The position numbers were made by a program, and so were the translations under genes. From positions 49,262 through 113,261 of the forward strand of contig QIAN01000268.1 in NCBI GenBank assembly GCA_003225005.1: 64,000 bases of DNA, given 5' to 3'. This DNA is from Acidobacteriota bacterium (GTDB lineage Bacteria; Acidobacteriota; Terriglobia; Terriglobales; Acidobacteriaceae). Under the pieces are notes generated by a model. It was not told where the DNA came from, ran no database searches, and saw only the letters and a program-made list of their open reading frames with translations. This document shows positions 27,430 to 36,330 of this stretch, piece by piece. Numbering within the stretch: position 1 is the stretch's first letter; the number at the start of each line of letters is the position of its first letter.

Positions 27430-29358
27430 TTACCGCTTCTCCTTGTAGTCAATCACCGTACGAATCTGCGCCCCGAATTTTTCCCGCATGCGCTGCACCA
27501 CGGGATCTTGTTCTGCCCGGCTGCGGCCTCCGCCATTGGAAGCCTTGCCGGACCGCGCTTTTGCGTCTGGTTGCGTTCCTACGCTGGTCGCGATCGCTGC
27601 GCCAGGGACTACCTTCAGCTTCACCGCCCGACCGAGAACTTCGCTGGCCGAAGCGATTGCCAGCCGTCTGGCCTCCGCACTCAGCGACATATCAATTACC
27701 GTTGCCGAAGCCTCGACGCTGATGACCAACTCGTTGCCCTCCAACGCCCATTCGCCAGCTTCGAGCATCAACATCAGCACGCGTTGATTGCCATTGGTAA
27801 GCGCCTGTAAGACAGCGGTCCGCAGGTTTTCCAATTGGGCCGATGTGGAAGACGAGTTGCGGCCAGCTGGCGCTGATTGCAGCTTCGCAGAGTCAGATTG
27901 TGGTTGCGGCGTGGACTGGGCTCGGAATTCAGTGGGGATTCGGGATTGGCTTTCGGGCTCGTCTTCAGCCATGTTTGCTGGGGCGGCAGCTCCCATGACA
28001 ACACGCGCTGTACTGGGAGCTGGAACCATGCGCGGCCCGCTTGCAGGTGCAGAGTCGGCCGAGAGTTCCGGCTTGGAACCGCTCTTGCGGGCAGAATCGG
28101 CAGCGAAGGGTGAAGCCTGTGCGGCACGATTGGGCGAGTTTGGTTCTGCGTGGCGAGTTACGGGCGCACCTGCGGCAGTATTCTTGATCGCCGCCGGCTG
28201 ACGTGAGGTTGCGTGTGACGGTGAAGCAGCCGCTTCGCTGAGCAACTGCTCAAGCGGGAGCAACCGTTGAGCGTGGGCCATCTTCAGCAAGCCCAGTTCA
28301 AGATGGAAGCGCTGCTCCCGCTTGTAACTTAGCTCGCCATGAGTGCGCAGCATGATCTGCAAATGGCGGGTCAGGTCTTCCTCGCTGAACGATTCAGCAA
28401 CGCGAGCAACCCGCTCACGTTCTTCGCCGGAAATTTGCAGCAGTCCAGACCCCTTACCTGCGATCTTGGCAACCGTGGCATTGCGCAGGAAGCGCACCAT
28501 TTGCCGAGCAAAATGAGTAGGACTGTGACCTTCGCTGATCAGATGATCCACTCGTCGCAGAATGTCTTCGCTCGCGCCGCTTGATACCGCCTGCATCACT
28601 TCTTCGAGAATGTGCGAGGGAGCAGCCCCCACCAGGTTGCGAACCGAATCGACCGTAAGCTTTCCGCTGGAAGAAGCAATGGCTTGGTCGAGAATCGAAA
28701 GCGCGTCACGCATGGATCCGTCGCCGGCCTCGGCCAGCAGAGCGAGAGCGTCATCGTCAGCCTCAATATTCTCGCGGTTGGTGAGGTCGCGCAGTTGGCC
28801 CACGATGTCGTCGAACTTCACGGCGCGAAAACTGAAGTGCTGGCAGCGCGAGCGAATGGTCTGGGGAATGTCCTCGGGTTGCGTGGTGGCCAGCATGAAA
28901 ACGATGTGATCAGGCGGCTCCTCTAGCGTTTTCAGCAGCGCGTTGAAGGCGGCATCGGTGATCTGATGAGCTTCGTCGAGGATGTAGACTTTGAAACGGT
29001 CGCGCGCCGGACGGTAGCGGGCGCCTTCGCGCAATTCGCGAATCTCGTCAATGCCGCGGTTGGTGGCTGCATCGATCTCGATTACATCGACGGAATTTCC
29101 GACGCGGATCTCAGTGCAGGATTCGCAGATGCCACAAGGCTCAGACACGGGCTTTTCAGAGGAGCGGCAGTTCAGCGCCATGGCCAGGATGCGCGCCACG
29201 GTCGTCTTGCCAATTCCGCGATGTCCGCTGAAGATGTAGCCATGAGCCGTTCGGCCTTGTTCGATGGCGTTCTGCAAAGTGCGGGTAACGTGCTCCTGGC
29301 CGATGACGTCGGAGAACTTTTGCGGCCGGTATTTACGTGCCAGGACGGTGTAGCTCAT
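27430..29358 (-). CDS. dnaX: DNA polymerase III subunits gamma/tau
   Basis: MSYTVLARKYRPQKFSDVIGQEHVTRTLQNAIEQGRTAHGYIFSGHRGIGKTTVARILAMALNC. Confidence 0.96.
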   Translation of the reverse strand: MSYTVLARKYRPQKFSDVIGQEHVTRTLQNAIEQGRTAHGYIFSGHRGIGKTTVARILAMALNCRSSEKPVSEPCGICESCTEIRVGNSVDVIEIDAATNRGIDEIRELREGARYRPARDRFKVYILDEAHQITDAAFNALLKTLEEPPDHIVFMLATTQPEDIPQTIRSRCQHFSFRAVKFDDIVGQLRDLTNRENIEADDDALALLAEAGDGSMRDALSILDQAIASSSGKLTVDSVRNLVGAAPSHILEEVMQAVSSGASEDILRRVDHLISEGHSPTHFARQMVRFLRNATVAKIAGKGSGLLQISGEERERVARVAESFSEEDLTRHLQIMLRTHGELSYKREQRFHLELGLLKMAHAQRLLPLEQLLSEAAASPSHATSRQPAAIKNTAAGAPVTRHAEPNSPNRAAQASPFAADSARKSGSKPELSADSAPASGPRMVPAPSTARVVMGAAAPANMAEDEPESQSRIPTEFRAQSTPQPQSDSAKLQSAPAGRNSSSTSAQLENLRTAVLQALTNGNQRVLMLMLEAGEWALEGNELVISVEASATVIDMSLSAEARRLAIASASEVLGRAVKLKVVPGAAIATSVGTQPDAKARSGKASNGGGRSRAEQDPVVQRMREKFGAQIRTVIDYKEKR

Positions 29359-29417
29359 GGGGAACGAAACCCTGATTATACGTGATAGTCTAGGGCGTCC
29401 ACAGGGCAGTGCGGGGG

Positions 29418-29470
29418 CAAAACCTTGAGTCGCAGAGGACGCGGGGGAACGCCGCAGGGGACGCCGAGAG
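29418..29470 (-). repeat. dispersed CTCTGCG-type repeat, copy 1, upstream of dnaX
   Basis: Minus strand CTCGGCGTCCCCTGCGGCGTTCCCCCGCGTCCTCTGCGACTCAAGGTTTT aligns to the copy at 32299-32348. Confidence 0.65.
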
Positions 29471-29624
29471 AATCGATTCAACCACTCAAAAACACCTACG
29501 GCATGCGTGACAGGCGATTACGAAGGTCTTGCTAAGCCGCCACCCACGCGATAGGCTAAAGCGTCGGAACTTATGGAGGGCAGTGGTCCGGCTTTAAGCC
29601 GATACCGCGCAAAGGAGCGTTCTC

Positions 29625-29981
29625 ATGCAACTAAAGCTTAATTCCCGGACCATTGATGGCATCTTTTCTGTGAATTGCAACGGGAGAATCGTGTTCGGAG
29701 AAGAATCATCTCTTCTGCGAGACCAGATCAAGAAAGCGATCGCTGAGCATAAGCGCATCGTGCTCAATCTGGGTGAGGTGAACTATATCGATTCTGGTGG
29801 GCTGGGCACGCTGGTGGCCCTGCACACGACCGCGCGCAACGCCGGAGGAACGATCAAGCTTGCCAATCTAACCGAACGCGTTGGTGATTTATTGCAGGTC
29901 ACCAAGCTGTTGACAGTTTTCGACGTGTACAATTCCGAGGCTGAAGCCTTGGACTCTTTCCGCAAGGGGGCGGCGGCTTAG
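29625..29981 (+). CDS. STAS domain anti-sigma factor antagonist
   Basis: RIVLNLGEVNYIDSGGLGTLVALHTTARNAGGTIKLANLTERVGDLLQVTKLLTVFDVYNSEAEAL. Confidence 0.9.
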   Translation: MQLKLNSRTIDGIFSVNCNGRIVFGEESSLLRDQIKKAIAEHKRIVLNLGEVNYIDSGGLGTLVALHTTARNAGGTIKLANLTERVGDLLQVTKLLTVFDVYNSEAEALDSFRKGAAA

Positions 29982-30030
29982 TCCGTCGCCGCGTGTGCGG
30001 CGTCCACTGCCGCACGCGGTCCGTTCTCGA

Positions 30031-30954
30031 ATGGCCTCACGCCTGGTTTTCCTTCTTGGGCTGCTAATCAGCGCCAGCGGTTTCGTCTCTCCCGCCGTGG
30101 CGCTGGCCATGGGGCTGGTATTCGGGCTGCTGTTTTCTCATCCCTACGACCGCGAAGCAAAAAAATACTCCAAGTTTCTTTTACAGGCCTCCGTAGTGGG
30201 ACTCGGCTTCGGCATGAACCTGCATGCGGTGATGCGGGCCGGTCGAAGCGGTTTTCTCTACACCGTCCTCGGGATTACCTTCGCGCTGGTCGCTGGGATG
30301 GTTCTCGGTACGCTGCTGGGCGTGCAGAAGACGCCCGCATTTCTAATTTCGACGGGGACCGCAATTTGCGGAGGCAGTGCCATTGCGGCGGTTGGACCGA
30401 TCGTGCAAGCGAGCGACGAAGAGATGGCGGTATCGCTGGGAACTGTATTCGTGTTGAACTCCGTGGCGCTACTGATCTTTCCTGCGATTGGAGCGGGGCT
30501 CAAACTCACGCAGACGCAGTTTGGACTGTGGGCTGCGCTGGCAATCCACGACACGAGCTCGGTAGTGGGCGCGGCTGCAAAGTACGGGGTGGAGGCGCTG
30601 GCGGTTGCGACCATAGTGAAGTTGGCGCGCGCGCTTTGGATCGTGCCGCTCTCAGTGGCAACCGCCATGGCACGCCGCGCGAAGGCCAAGATCCAGTGGC
30701 CGTGGTTCATCGGCTTGTTTTGCCTGGCTGCAGTCTGCAATACCTATCTTTCTGCAGGTGCGCCCGTCTATGGCGTACTAGTGAGAGTGGCGAAGGTCGG
30801 GCTGACCGCCACGCTCTATCTGATCGGCAGCGGCATTTCGGTGGCAACGCTGAAGGAAGTAGGACATCGTCCCTTGCTGCAGGGCATCCTTCTGTGGCTG
30901 CTGGTCTCGGTGGGATCGCTGTGGCTGATTCGGACGGGATGGATTGGGCTGTGA
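30031..30954 (+). CDS. YeiH family putative sulfate exporter
   Basis: SKFLLQASVVGLGFGMNLHAVMRAG...FLISTGTAICGGSAIAAVGPIVQASDEEMAVSLGTVFVLNSVALLIFPAIG. Confidence 0.9.
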   Translation: MASRLVFLLGLLISASGFVSPAVALAMGLVFGLLFSHPYDREAKKYSKFLLQASVVGLGFGMNLHAVMRAGRSGFLYTVLGITFALVAGMVLGTLLGVQKTPAFLISTGTAICGGSAIAAVGPIVQASDEEMAVSLGTVFVLNSVALLIFPAIGAGLKLTQTQFGLWAALAIHDTSSVVGAAAKYGVEALAVATIVKLARALWIVPLSVATAMARRAKAKIQWPWFIGLFCLAAVCNTYLSAGAPVYGVLVRVAKVGLTATLYLIGSGISVATLKEVGHRPLLQGILLWLLVSVGSLWLIRTGWIGL

Positions 30955-30963
30955 AAAAAATCA

Positions 30964-31310
30964 TGCGTTCCATTGTCAGAGAATCTCGTGAAAGCAACGC
31001 GGCAGGAATGCGCTTACGGATCGAAAAGACGATTCGGACAATTCCGCGTGGCAAAGTCTCGACCTACGGCGCCATAGCGCGGGCCGCGGGATATCCCGGA
31101 GCAGCTCGGCAGGTGGCTGCAGTTTTGAGGCGCTCTTTCGGGCTTCCCTGGCAGCGCGTGCTGGGAGCGGGTGGCGAGATTAAGTTGCGCGGCGATTCCG
31201 CCATCGAACAGCGATTGCGACTGGAGGCTGAGGGCGTGCGCTTCCGGGGGCGGCGCGTAGATATCAAACGGCATGAGATTAAGTTCGGGCGAGGGGGTCG
31301 ACCGAACTAG
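30964..31310 (+). CDS. alkyltransferase-like (ATL/MGMT family, no catalytic Cys)
   Basis: RIEKTIRTIPRGKVSTYGAIARAAGYPGAARQVAAVLRRSFGLPWQRVLGAGG; PWQR in place of the PCHR catalytic motif. Confidence 0.85.
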
Positions 31311-31805
31311 CGTTTCATTCCTTCAATGTCCTCCAATGTCCTCCCCACATCCTGGCCACTACGCTGCCGAGGACAGGACAACGACACAAAACAGCAAGAA
31401 CAGAACCTCAGTTCCCAGAGGCCAGAACCCATTTTTCCCGCGTGAACCGCAACCCTCCCAGAGCCGCGGCAATAAACCGGAGACACCCAGCGATCAGAAT
31501 CCCCTCAACCGGCCTTAGAGGCAGGGTGCACTCCACACTTCTTCCACACTTCTCCTCCTCCCTCCGCCACGCCGTTCCCAAATAAATTAGGAGAGCCTGC
31601 CAATAGTATAAGCAGCGACGTACGAGAACGATCCGAGCACCACGAAAATGGTCAGAATCCAAAGTGGGGTGATAAGGTGTCTGCGACTCCGGGAGTCAGA
31701 ATGGCAAGCACCAAGGTCAGCAACGTGCCAACGAAAAGTAGAGCCCAGCCGGCAAGAAGAATTCTTGCGAACCTACAGCGTCAACCTTCACGCGGCCATT
31801 CTACT

Positions 31806-31871
31806 GTCTGTCAGCCGGTTACCGGCTTGTTGACGCGCTGTTCTTCAGCCGCCAACGGCCAACGGCTAACG
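31806..31871. repeat. heptad repeat overlapping the stop codon of the 31866 gene
   Basis: GCCAACG GCCAACG GCTAACG (31851-31871), with CTGTCTG TCAGCCG GTTACCG to the left. Confidence 0.6.
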
Positions 31872-32267
31872 ACCGCTCTTGAATTGCTCGTCAATTTCCA
31901 CCTGATATCCCGCGACCAAGCGGTTAGTCTCGTTGGCCATGCCCACGACTGCCATCAGTTCTTTGAACATGGCGTCGGTCATACCTTTCTTTTGCGCGGC
32001 CGCGGTATGCGACGCAATGCAGTAGTCGCATTGATTGCTCACGCTCACCGCCACGTAGATCATTTCCTTGGTCAGCGGATCAAGCGCGCCCGGCACCATG
32101 ATCTGCTTGATGTCTTCCCAAGTTCGCTTCAGCGTAACCGGATCATGAGCAACTGCCTTCCAGAAGTTATTCACCCAATCCGTTTTGCGCGTAGCCATGA
32201 TGTCATCGTAGATCGCCCTGACTTCTGGGCTGGCATCCTTGTATTCGATGAGTCCGAAAGTTGCCAT
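31866..32267 (-). CDS. carboxymuconolactone decarboxylase / AhpD-like family protein
   Basis: KEMIYVAVSVSNQCDYCIASHTAAAQKKGMTDAMFKELMAVVGMANETNRL. Confidence 0.88.
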   Translation of the reverse strand: MATFGLIEYKDASPEVRAIYDDIMATRKTDWVNNFWKAVAHDPVTLKRTWEDIKQIMVPGALDPLTKEMIYVAVSVSNQCDYCIASHTAAAQKKGMTDAMFKELMAVVGMANETNRLVAGYQVEIDEQFKSGR

Positions 32268-32298
32268 GCTGCTCCAGTCTTTTACGAAAGATCAATAC

Positions 32299-32348
32299 AA
32301 AAACTTTATCGCAGAGCCCGCAGAGAACCCCCACAGAGGGCGCAGAGA
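32299..32348 (-). repeat. dispersed CTCTGCG-type repeat, copy 2, upstream of the AhpD-like gene
   Basis: Minus strand CTCTGCGCCCTCTGTGGGGGTTCTCTGCGGGCTCTGCGATAAAGTTTTT. Confidence 0.65.
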
Positions 32349-32443
32349 AAACAGTATGGGCATTGTGGGGTTCTCAGCGTTTTTTTTCGGATTTTCTAAG
32401 CGAGCTCTGCGACTCAGGACCTGTCTTCGTTTTCAACGAGCCG

Positions 32444-33307
32444 CTACTTCGGTAATTCTCCGCTCAGCAGTCTATCAAGACCCGCCGCCGGACAGCGCAC
32501 GCCTAGATAGAAATGGCCGAAGAGCGCATAAACCGCACTGACTTCGTCAAAGCGCATCTCATATATTAGCTTCTTAAATACTAGTGGATCGTCCGCGAAC
32601 AAATCGACGCCCCACTCCCAATCGTCGAATCCGATTGACCCGGTGATGATCTGCTTGACCTCTCCCGCATAGCGGCGGCCAATCAAGCCGTGCTCATTCA
32701 TCTGACGGGCGCGCTCTTCAATGGGGAGCTTGTACCAGTTCTTGTCCTCGCCGCGCCGCCGGTCCATCGGATAGAAGGAGATATAGCGATGCCGAGGAAT
32801 TTCAGGGAACAAGCGCGGGCGCATGGCTTCCCTGTGGCGCCCCAGTTTGCATTCGATTTCTGCTTTCCACTGGTCCGAGTGTGGTTCGATCCCTTGATCC
32901 GTCAGCTCTTTGTATATCTTGACCGTGGAGTCGTAAAGTCCCAGTTCGATGATGGACAGATAGGAACTCATGGGCTCGAGATAATCGCTGAGGCGCAGAT
33001 TGGCGAGCTTCAGTTCGGCCTGATTCAGATCAGCGAATGATTCGCGGAAGTGTACGAACATCAGGTCGCCCTTGTGTCCGATGAGCGAGTACAGGGCCGA
33101 CTGTCCGCCTGAATTCTGCTCCATGGCGGCGAGCAGCGAGGATGCTTCCTCGGCGATGGCCGCGCGTTCCGCTTCGGGCAGCACGCGCCACGCCGTTCGG
33201 CGGAAACGCATCATCTGGTGCAGGACGCTGTAGCCTTCCGTGGTGAGCGGGACGGGAGGGGTCTCCGCGGTCACGGTCTTGGAACGGATGGAGTGCGAGG
33301 CCGTCAT
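32444..33307 (-). CDS. chlorite dismutase family protein, probable coproheme decarboxylase (HemQ/ChdC type)
   Basis: YISFYPMDRRRGEDKNWYKLPIEERARQMNEHGLIGRRYAGEVKQIITGSIGFDDWEWGVDLFADDPLVFKKLIYEMRFDEVSA. Confidence 0.88.
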   Translation of the reverse strand: MTASHSIRSKTVTAETPPVPLTTEGYSVLHQMMRFRRTAWRVLPEAERAAIAEEASSLLAAMEQNSGGQSALYSLIGHKGDLMFVHFRESFADLNQAELKLANLRLSDYLEPMSSYLSIIELGLYDSTVKIYKELTDQGIEPHSDQWKAEIECKLGRHREAMRPRLFPEIPRHRYISFYPMDRRRGEDKNWYKLPIEERARQMNEHGLIGRRYAGEVKQIITGSIGFDDWEWGVDLFADDPLVFKKLIYEMRFDEVSAVYALFGHFYLGVRCPAAGLDRLLSGELPK

Positions 33308-33490
33308 GAATCCCTCTTGGACGCTTTCTCAGTTCTCAATTCCAGCCCACTATTGTACGCGGGAGAACGTGTACGCGGGAGAAGGTGAGGAAGCCATCCC
33401 GCAAGGAAGTCGATGCATTTTCTGGGCCAGAAGCGTCGTTCTTCGCTGTCTTCGCGATAAACCGTCCAAACGAGCGGCTTTCAGTTCAAT

Positions 33491-33643
33491 TCAGTCGGAT
33501 GTTTCCAGTTCAGAATTTACCAGAGCTTCCCAGTCAGCGTGCGTGAAACCCGACGCGGCCAACATTTCCTGCAGATGCGGTGCCCCGTGGAGAATCGGCA
33601 CCAGGTCCTTTTCCGCAATCATCGCGTCCTCTTCGTTTTTCAT
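33491..33643 (-). CDS. possible 50-aa small protein
   Basis: MKNEEDAMIAEKDLVPILHGAPHLQEMLAASGFTHADWEALVNSELETSD, in the interval between two CDSs; GCAGGA precedes the ATG. Confidence 0.35.
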   Translation of the reverse strand: MKNEEDAMIAEKDLVPILHGAPHLQEMLAASGFTHADWEALVNSELETSD

Positions 33644-33745
33644 TCCTGCGTTGGTAAAGTGAGGAATAGACCGTGGGGTTTGCCCGTCGTTCGCGAGCGA
33701 TTCGAGAGGAGAGTCGGAAGCGCATGATTCGCGAATCTCAGGGCC

Positions 33746-35941
33746 TTATCGATTGGCGGAAGCCTTATTTTCCAAATCAGGTTGGAAGCCGATTCGATCC
33801 AGAGCTGGCTTGATTTCTGCATTGGACATAAAGAGTTTCCAAATGAGACCAGACCGGTAATTCTCAATCATCACGACAATGGGAGCCTGATTAAGTCCCA
33901 TGTAGACGTCTTCGAACCAGTCTTCTGAAAGACTGAAGCCGTCGCGAAAGCCGTAAACCCCCCATAACTTTTCGCCAAGATCTCGATAGAAATATTTCAG
34001 GGCTTTCATTGATTCAATAGGAGTGTACGGAAACGAAGCGAGCGCCGCCGTGCAGGTGATCGTTCCATTGTCGTCTCGCGGGTACGCGCGCGCGCCAGCG
34101 GCATTGATGCCGGCGGAACGCCCCCACGAATTATCCCTATAGCCAACATACTTCCCGGGGTTGGCGACAGCGTAAGCGTGGCTGATCAGCGCAATGTTGC
34201 GATTGTTCTTGAAATAGTTTGTGTAAGCGTCTTTTTTGTCGCGAGGGTCGAAGCCGAGAAATGAGTAGTGGGTAAAAAAAAGCTCTTCTCCATTTCCCTC
34301 TCCGACATCGAGTTTGATGCTGTAATAGCTATTTCCATTGACGTAGTGATCGCCTTGGGTAGTTCGACTCCACCAGCGGCGATATTGGACCGCTCGCTCC
34401 GACTGTCCTGCCCAACCGGTGTAATACATCGTGGCCGGGATGGGATGAGTGGGCGATGCGATCGCGAGCAGATAAACGATCATCGTCTCATTCCATCCAA
34501 TCAGAGGATGATGTAAGTAAAAGCCATAATCTGGCGACCAGTGCCAGTACAGAAAGTTACTGTTGCTGTCGCCGCGGTACCAGTCCCATTCGACTGATCT
34601 CCACAGTGAAGTCATAGTTTTCTGGATCTCCTGCTCCGCGGCGGTATCCCGGGTGAAATACTGTCGAGCCGCTAGAAGTCCCTGCATGAGAAATGCTGTT
34701 TCGACGAGATCGCCGCCATTGTCGTATTTCCCGAAACGCGCAATTATTTTCCCTGTTCTGCCGTCTAGGAAATGCGGGAATACCCCATGGAATCGATCCG
34801 CCTTGGACAGAAAGCGAGTGATCTTCAGCATGCGCTCGACACCCTGCTCCCGGGTGATGAAGCCGCGCTCCAGGCCAACAAGCAGCGCCATGATTCCGTG
34901 GCCGGAAGCTCCCACCGCGACCAGGTTTTCATCGCCAGGCAAAATTTCAATTGCCATGCCAGCCATCGGGTGCGCCCCATCCCAGTAGTATCTAAAACAG
35001 GCTTCTTGAACCATGGTGAGGAGTTCCTCATCACTCAATGCGCGGGTGCCAGCCTGTACTTCCGCGGAGAGCGGTGACTCGTCGTAGTTCACATCTACGG
35101 CGCTAATCTTATAGAAGGAAGTCTTGCCGCTTTCACCGAGGAAGTCCTCGTAACGAGTGGTGCTCCCTTTCTGAATGGCGATTGGCGTGTATTTTTTCCC
35201 GTCGAAGGAGCGGTAAATCTTGTAATAACGTAAGCCAACCTCGTTGCTGGGAGTCCATGTCAAATCAATGTGCCTGTCATAGCCCTTCGCGTTGAGGCCA
35301 GTGGGTGCCGTGGGCCCGTTGCGGCTATCCGCGACGTCATCGCCAACCGTAATCTCATCGATATAAATCGTGTGGGGCTTCCCATCGTCCAGCCCCTGAA
35401 AGATCGTTATCCGTCCAAGACCGCGCGGATCGAACTGCGGCGCCCGTGTCTCCTTGACAGGGCCTACGAATGAATCGAATGGCAACTTTATTCTTGTCCA
35501 CGTGCGGGCGGGAAGCTTGTCCTGGCGACCGATCAGCCGGATGCCGGGCGTGCCTTCGTCATTCACGTCTTTCAAATAGATCAGGGGTGATTCATCTGCA
35601 GGAAGATCAGTTTCTGAATAGCACCAGAAAAACAATGAACTGCCTGAAAAGTCGGCGGTACCATACCGGGCCTTGACCTTCAGAGTCATGAGCCAGTCAC
35701 CGCCCGACTGCGAGCGCCACTTCAGGCGCAGAGAGTTGGGCGGACTAACATAATGAGTTTCATCAGAGGGAAATTTGCCATCGATAAGCTCCAGTTCACT
35801 GGGGGATACGAAGGAGCCCTCGCTGTAGTAGAAGGACCGGTAACTTAAGCTGTTTTCGAAAGCCGGACGATCCTGCACCCCATGCGCGAGAGTCGCGATG
35901 GATAACAAGAGGAAACCCAGCAGGAGTTCACGCGCTCGCAT
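33746..35941 (-). CDS. secreted glucoamylase-domain (GH144-like) protein with FN3-like module
   Basis: [43 protein letters not shown]...[40 protein letters not shown]-terminal signal peptide. Confidence 0.85.
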   Translation of the reverse strand: MRARELLLGFLLLSIATLAHGVQDRPAFENSLSYRSFYYSEGSFVSPSELELIDGKFPSDETHYVSPPNSLRLKWRSQSGGDWLMTLKVKARYGTADFSGSSLFFWCYSETDLPADESPLIYLKDVNDEGTPGIRLIGRQDKLPARTWTRIKLPFDSFVGPVKETRAPQFDPRGLGRITIFQGLDDGKPHTIYIDEITVGDDVADSRNGPTAPTGLNAKGYDRHIDLTWTPSNEVGLRYYKIYRSFDGKKYTPIAIQKGSTTRYEDFLGESGKTSFYKISAVDVNYDESPLSAEVQAGTRALSDEELLTMVQEACFRYYWDGAHPMAGMAIEILPGDENLVAVGASGHGIMALLVGLERGFITREQGVERMLKITRFLSKADRFHGVFPHFLDGRTGKIIARFGKYDNGGDLVETAFLMQGLLAARQYFTRDTAAEQEIQKTMTSLWRSVEWDWYRGDSNSNFLYWHWSPDYGFYLHHPLIGWNETMIVYLLAIASPTHPIPATMYYTGWAGQSERAVQYRRWWSRTTQGDHYVNGNSYYSIKLDVGEGNGEELFFTHYSFLGFDPRDKKDAYTNYFKNNRNIALISHAYAVANPGKYVGYRDNSWGRSAGINAAGARAYPRDDNGTITCTAALASFPYTPIESMKALKYFYRDLGEKLWGVYGFRDGFSLSEDWFEDVYMGLNQAPIVVMIENYRSGLIWKLFMSNAEIKPALDRIGFQPDLENKASANR

Positions 35942-36330
35942 CGAGGGACCATGCTATTCGATCAAACTTTACGATGCAACGATTCGACACCGGAAAATAA
36001 GAGCAGCGATTCTGGTCCAGTGGCGCCGTCCGCGACGAATTGGGTTTTGGCGAAGCACTTTCTGCAAGTAAACATAAAGAAAGAACCTTGTCCCATAGCC
36101 CGCAAGAAGGTACACTTAAACCAATCTTCGCGTGAATCCCAAGACCTCAGATAGTCATGTCTGTATGCACATTTTCCGACTGCGTCGCGGTCTGGCATTC
36201 GTCTCGTTCTTCGTCGCGCCTGCTTGACCACGCCTTGCTCGACAACGTCCGAGACTGGGCACCCACTCCCACAGCGGAGGAAGCGCTACAGGCCCGGCGA
36301 GAACAATTACGTATCGAACGATCTTTTAAT

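Noticed and set aside
27430-29358. Programmed frameshift site for a dnaX short (gamma) product
   Set aside because: I could not find a convincing A-rich slippery heptamer with a downstream stem by eye.
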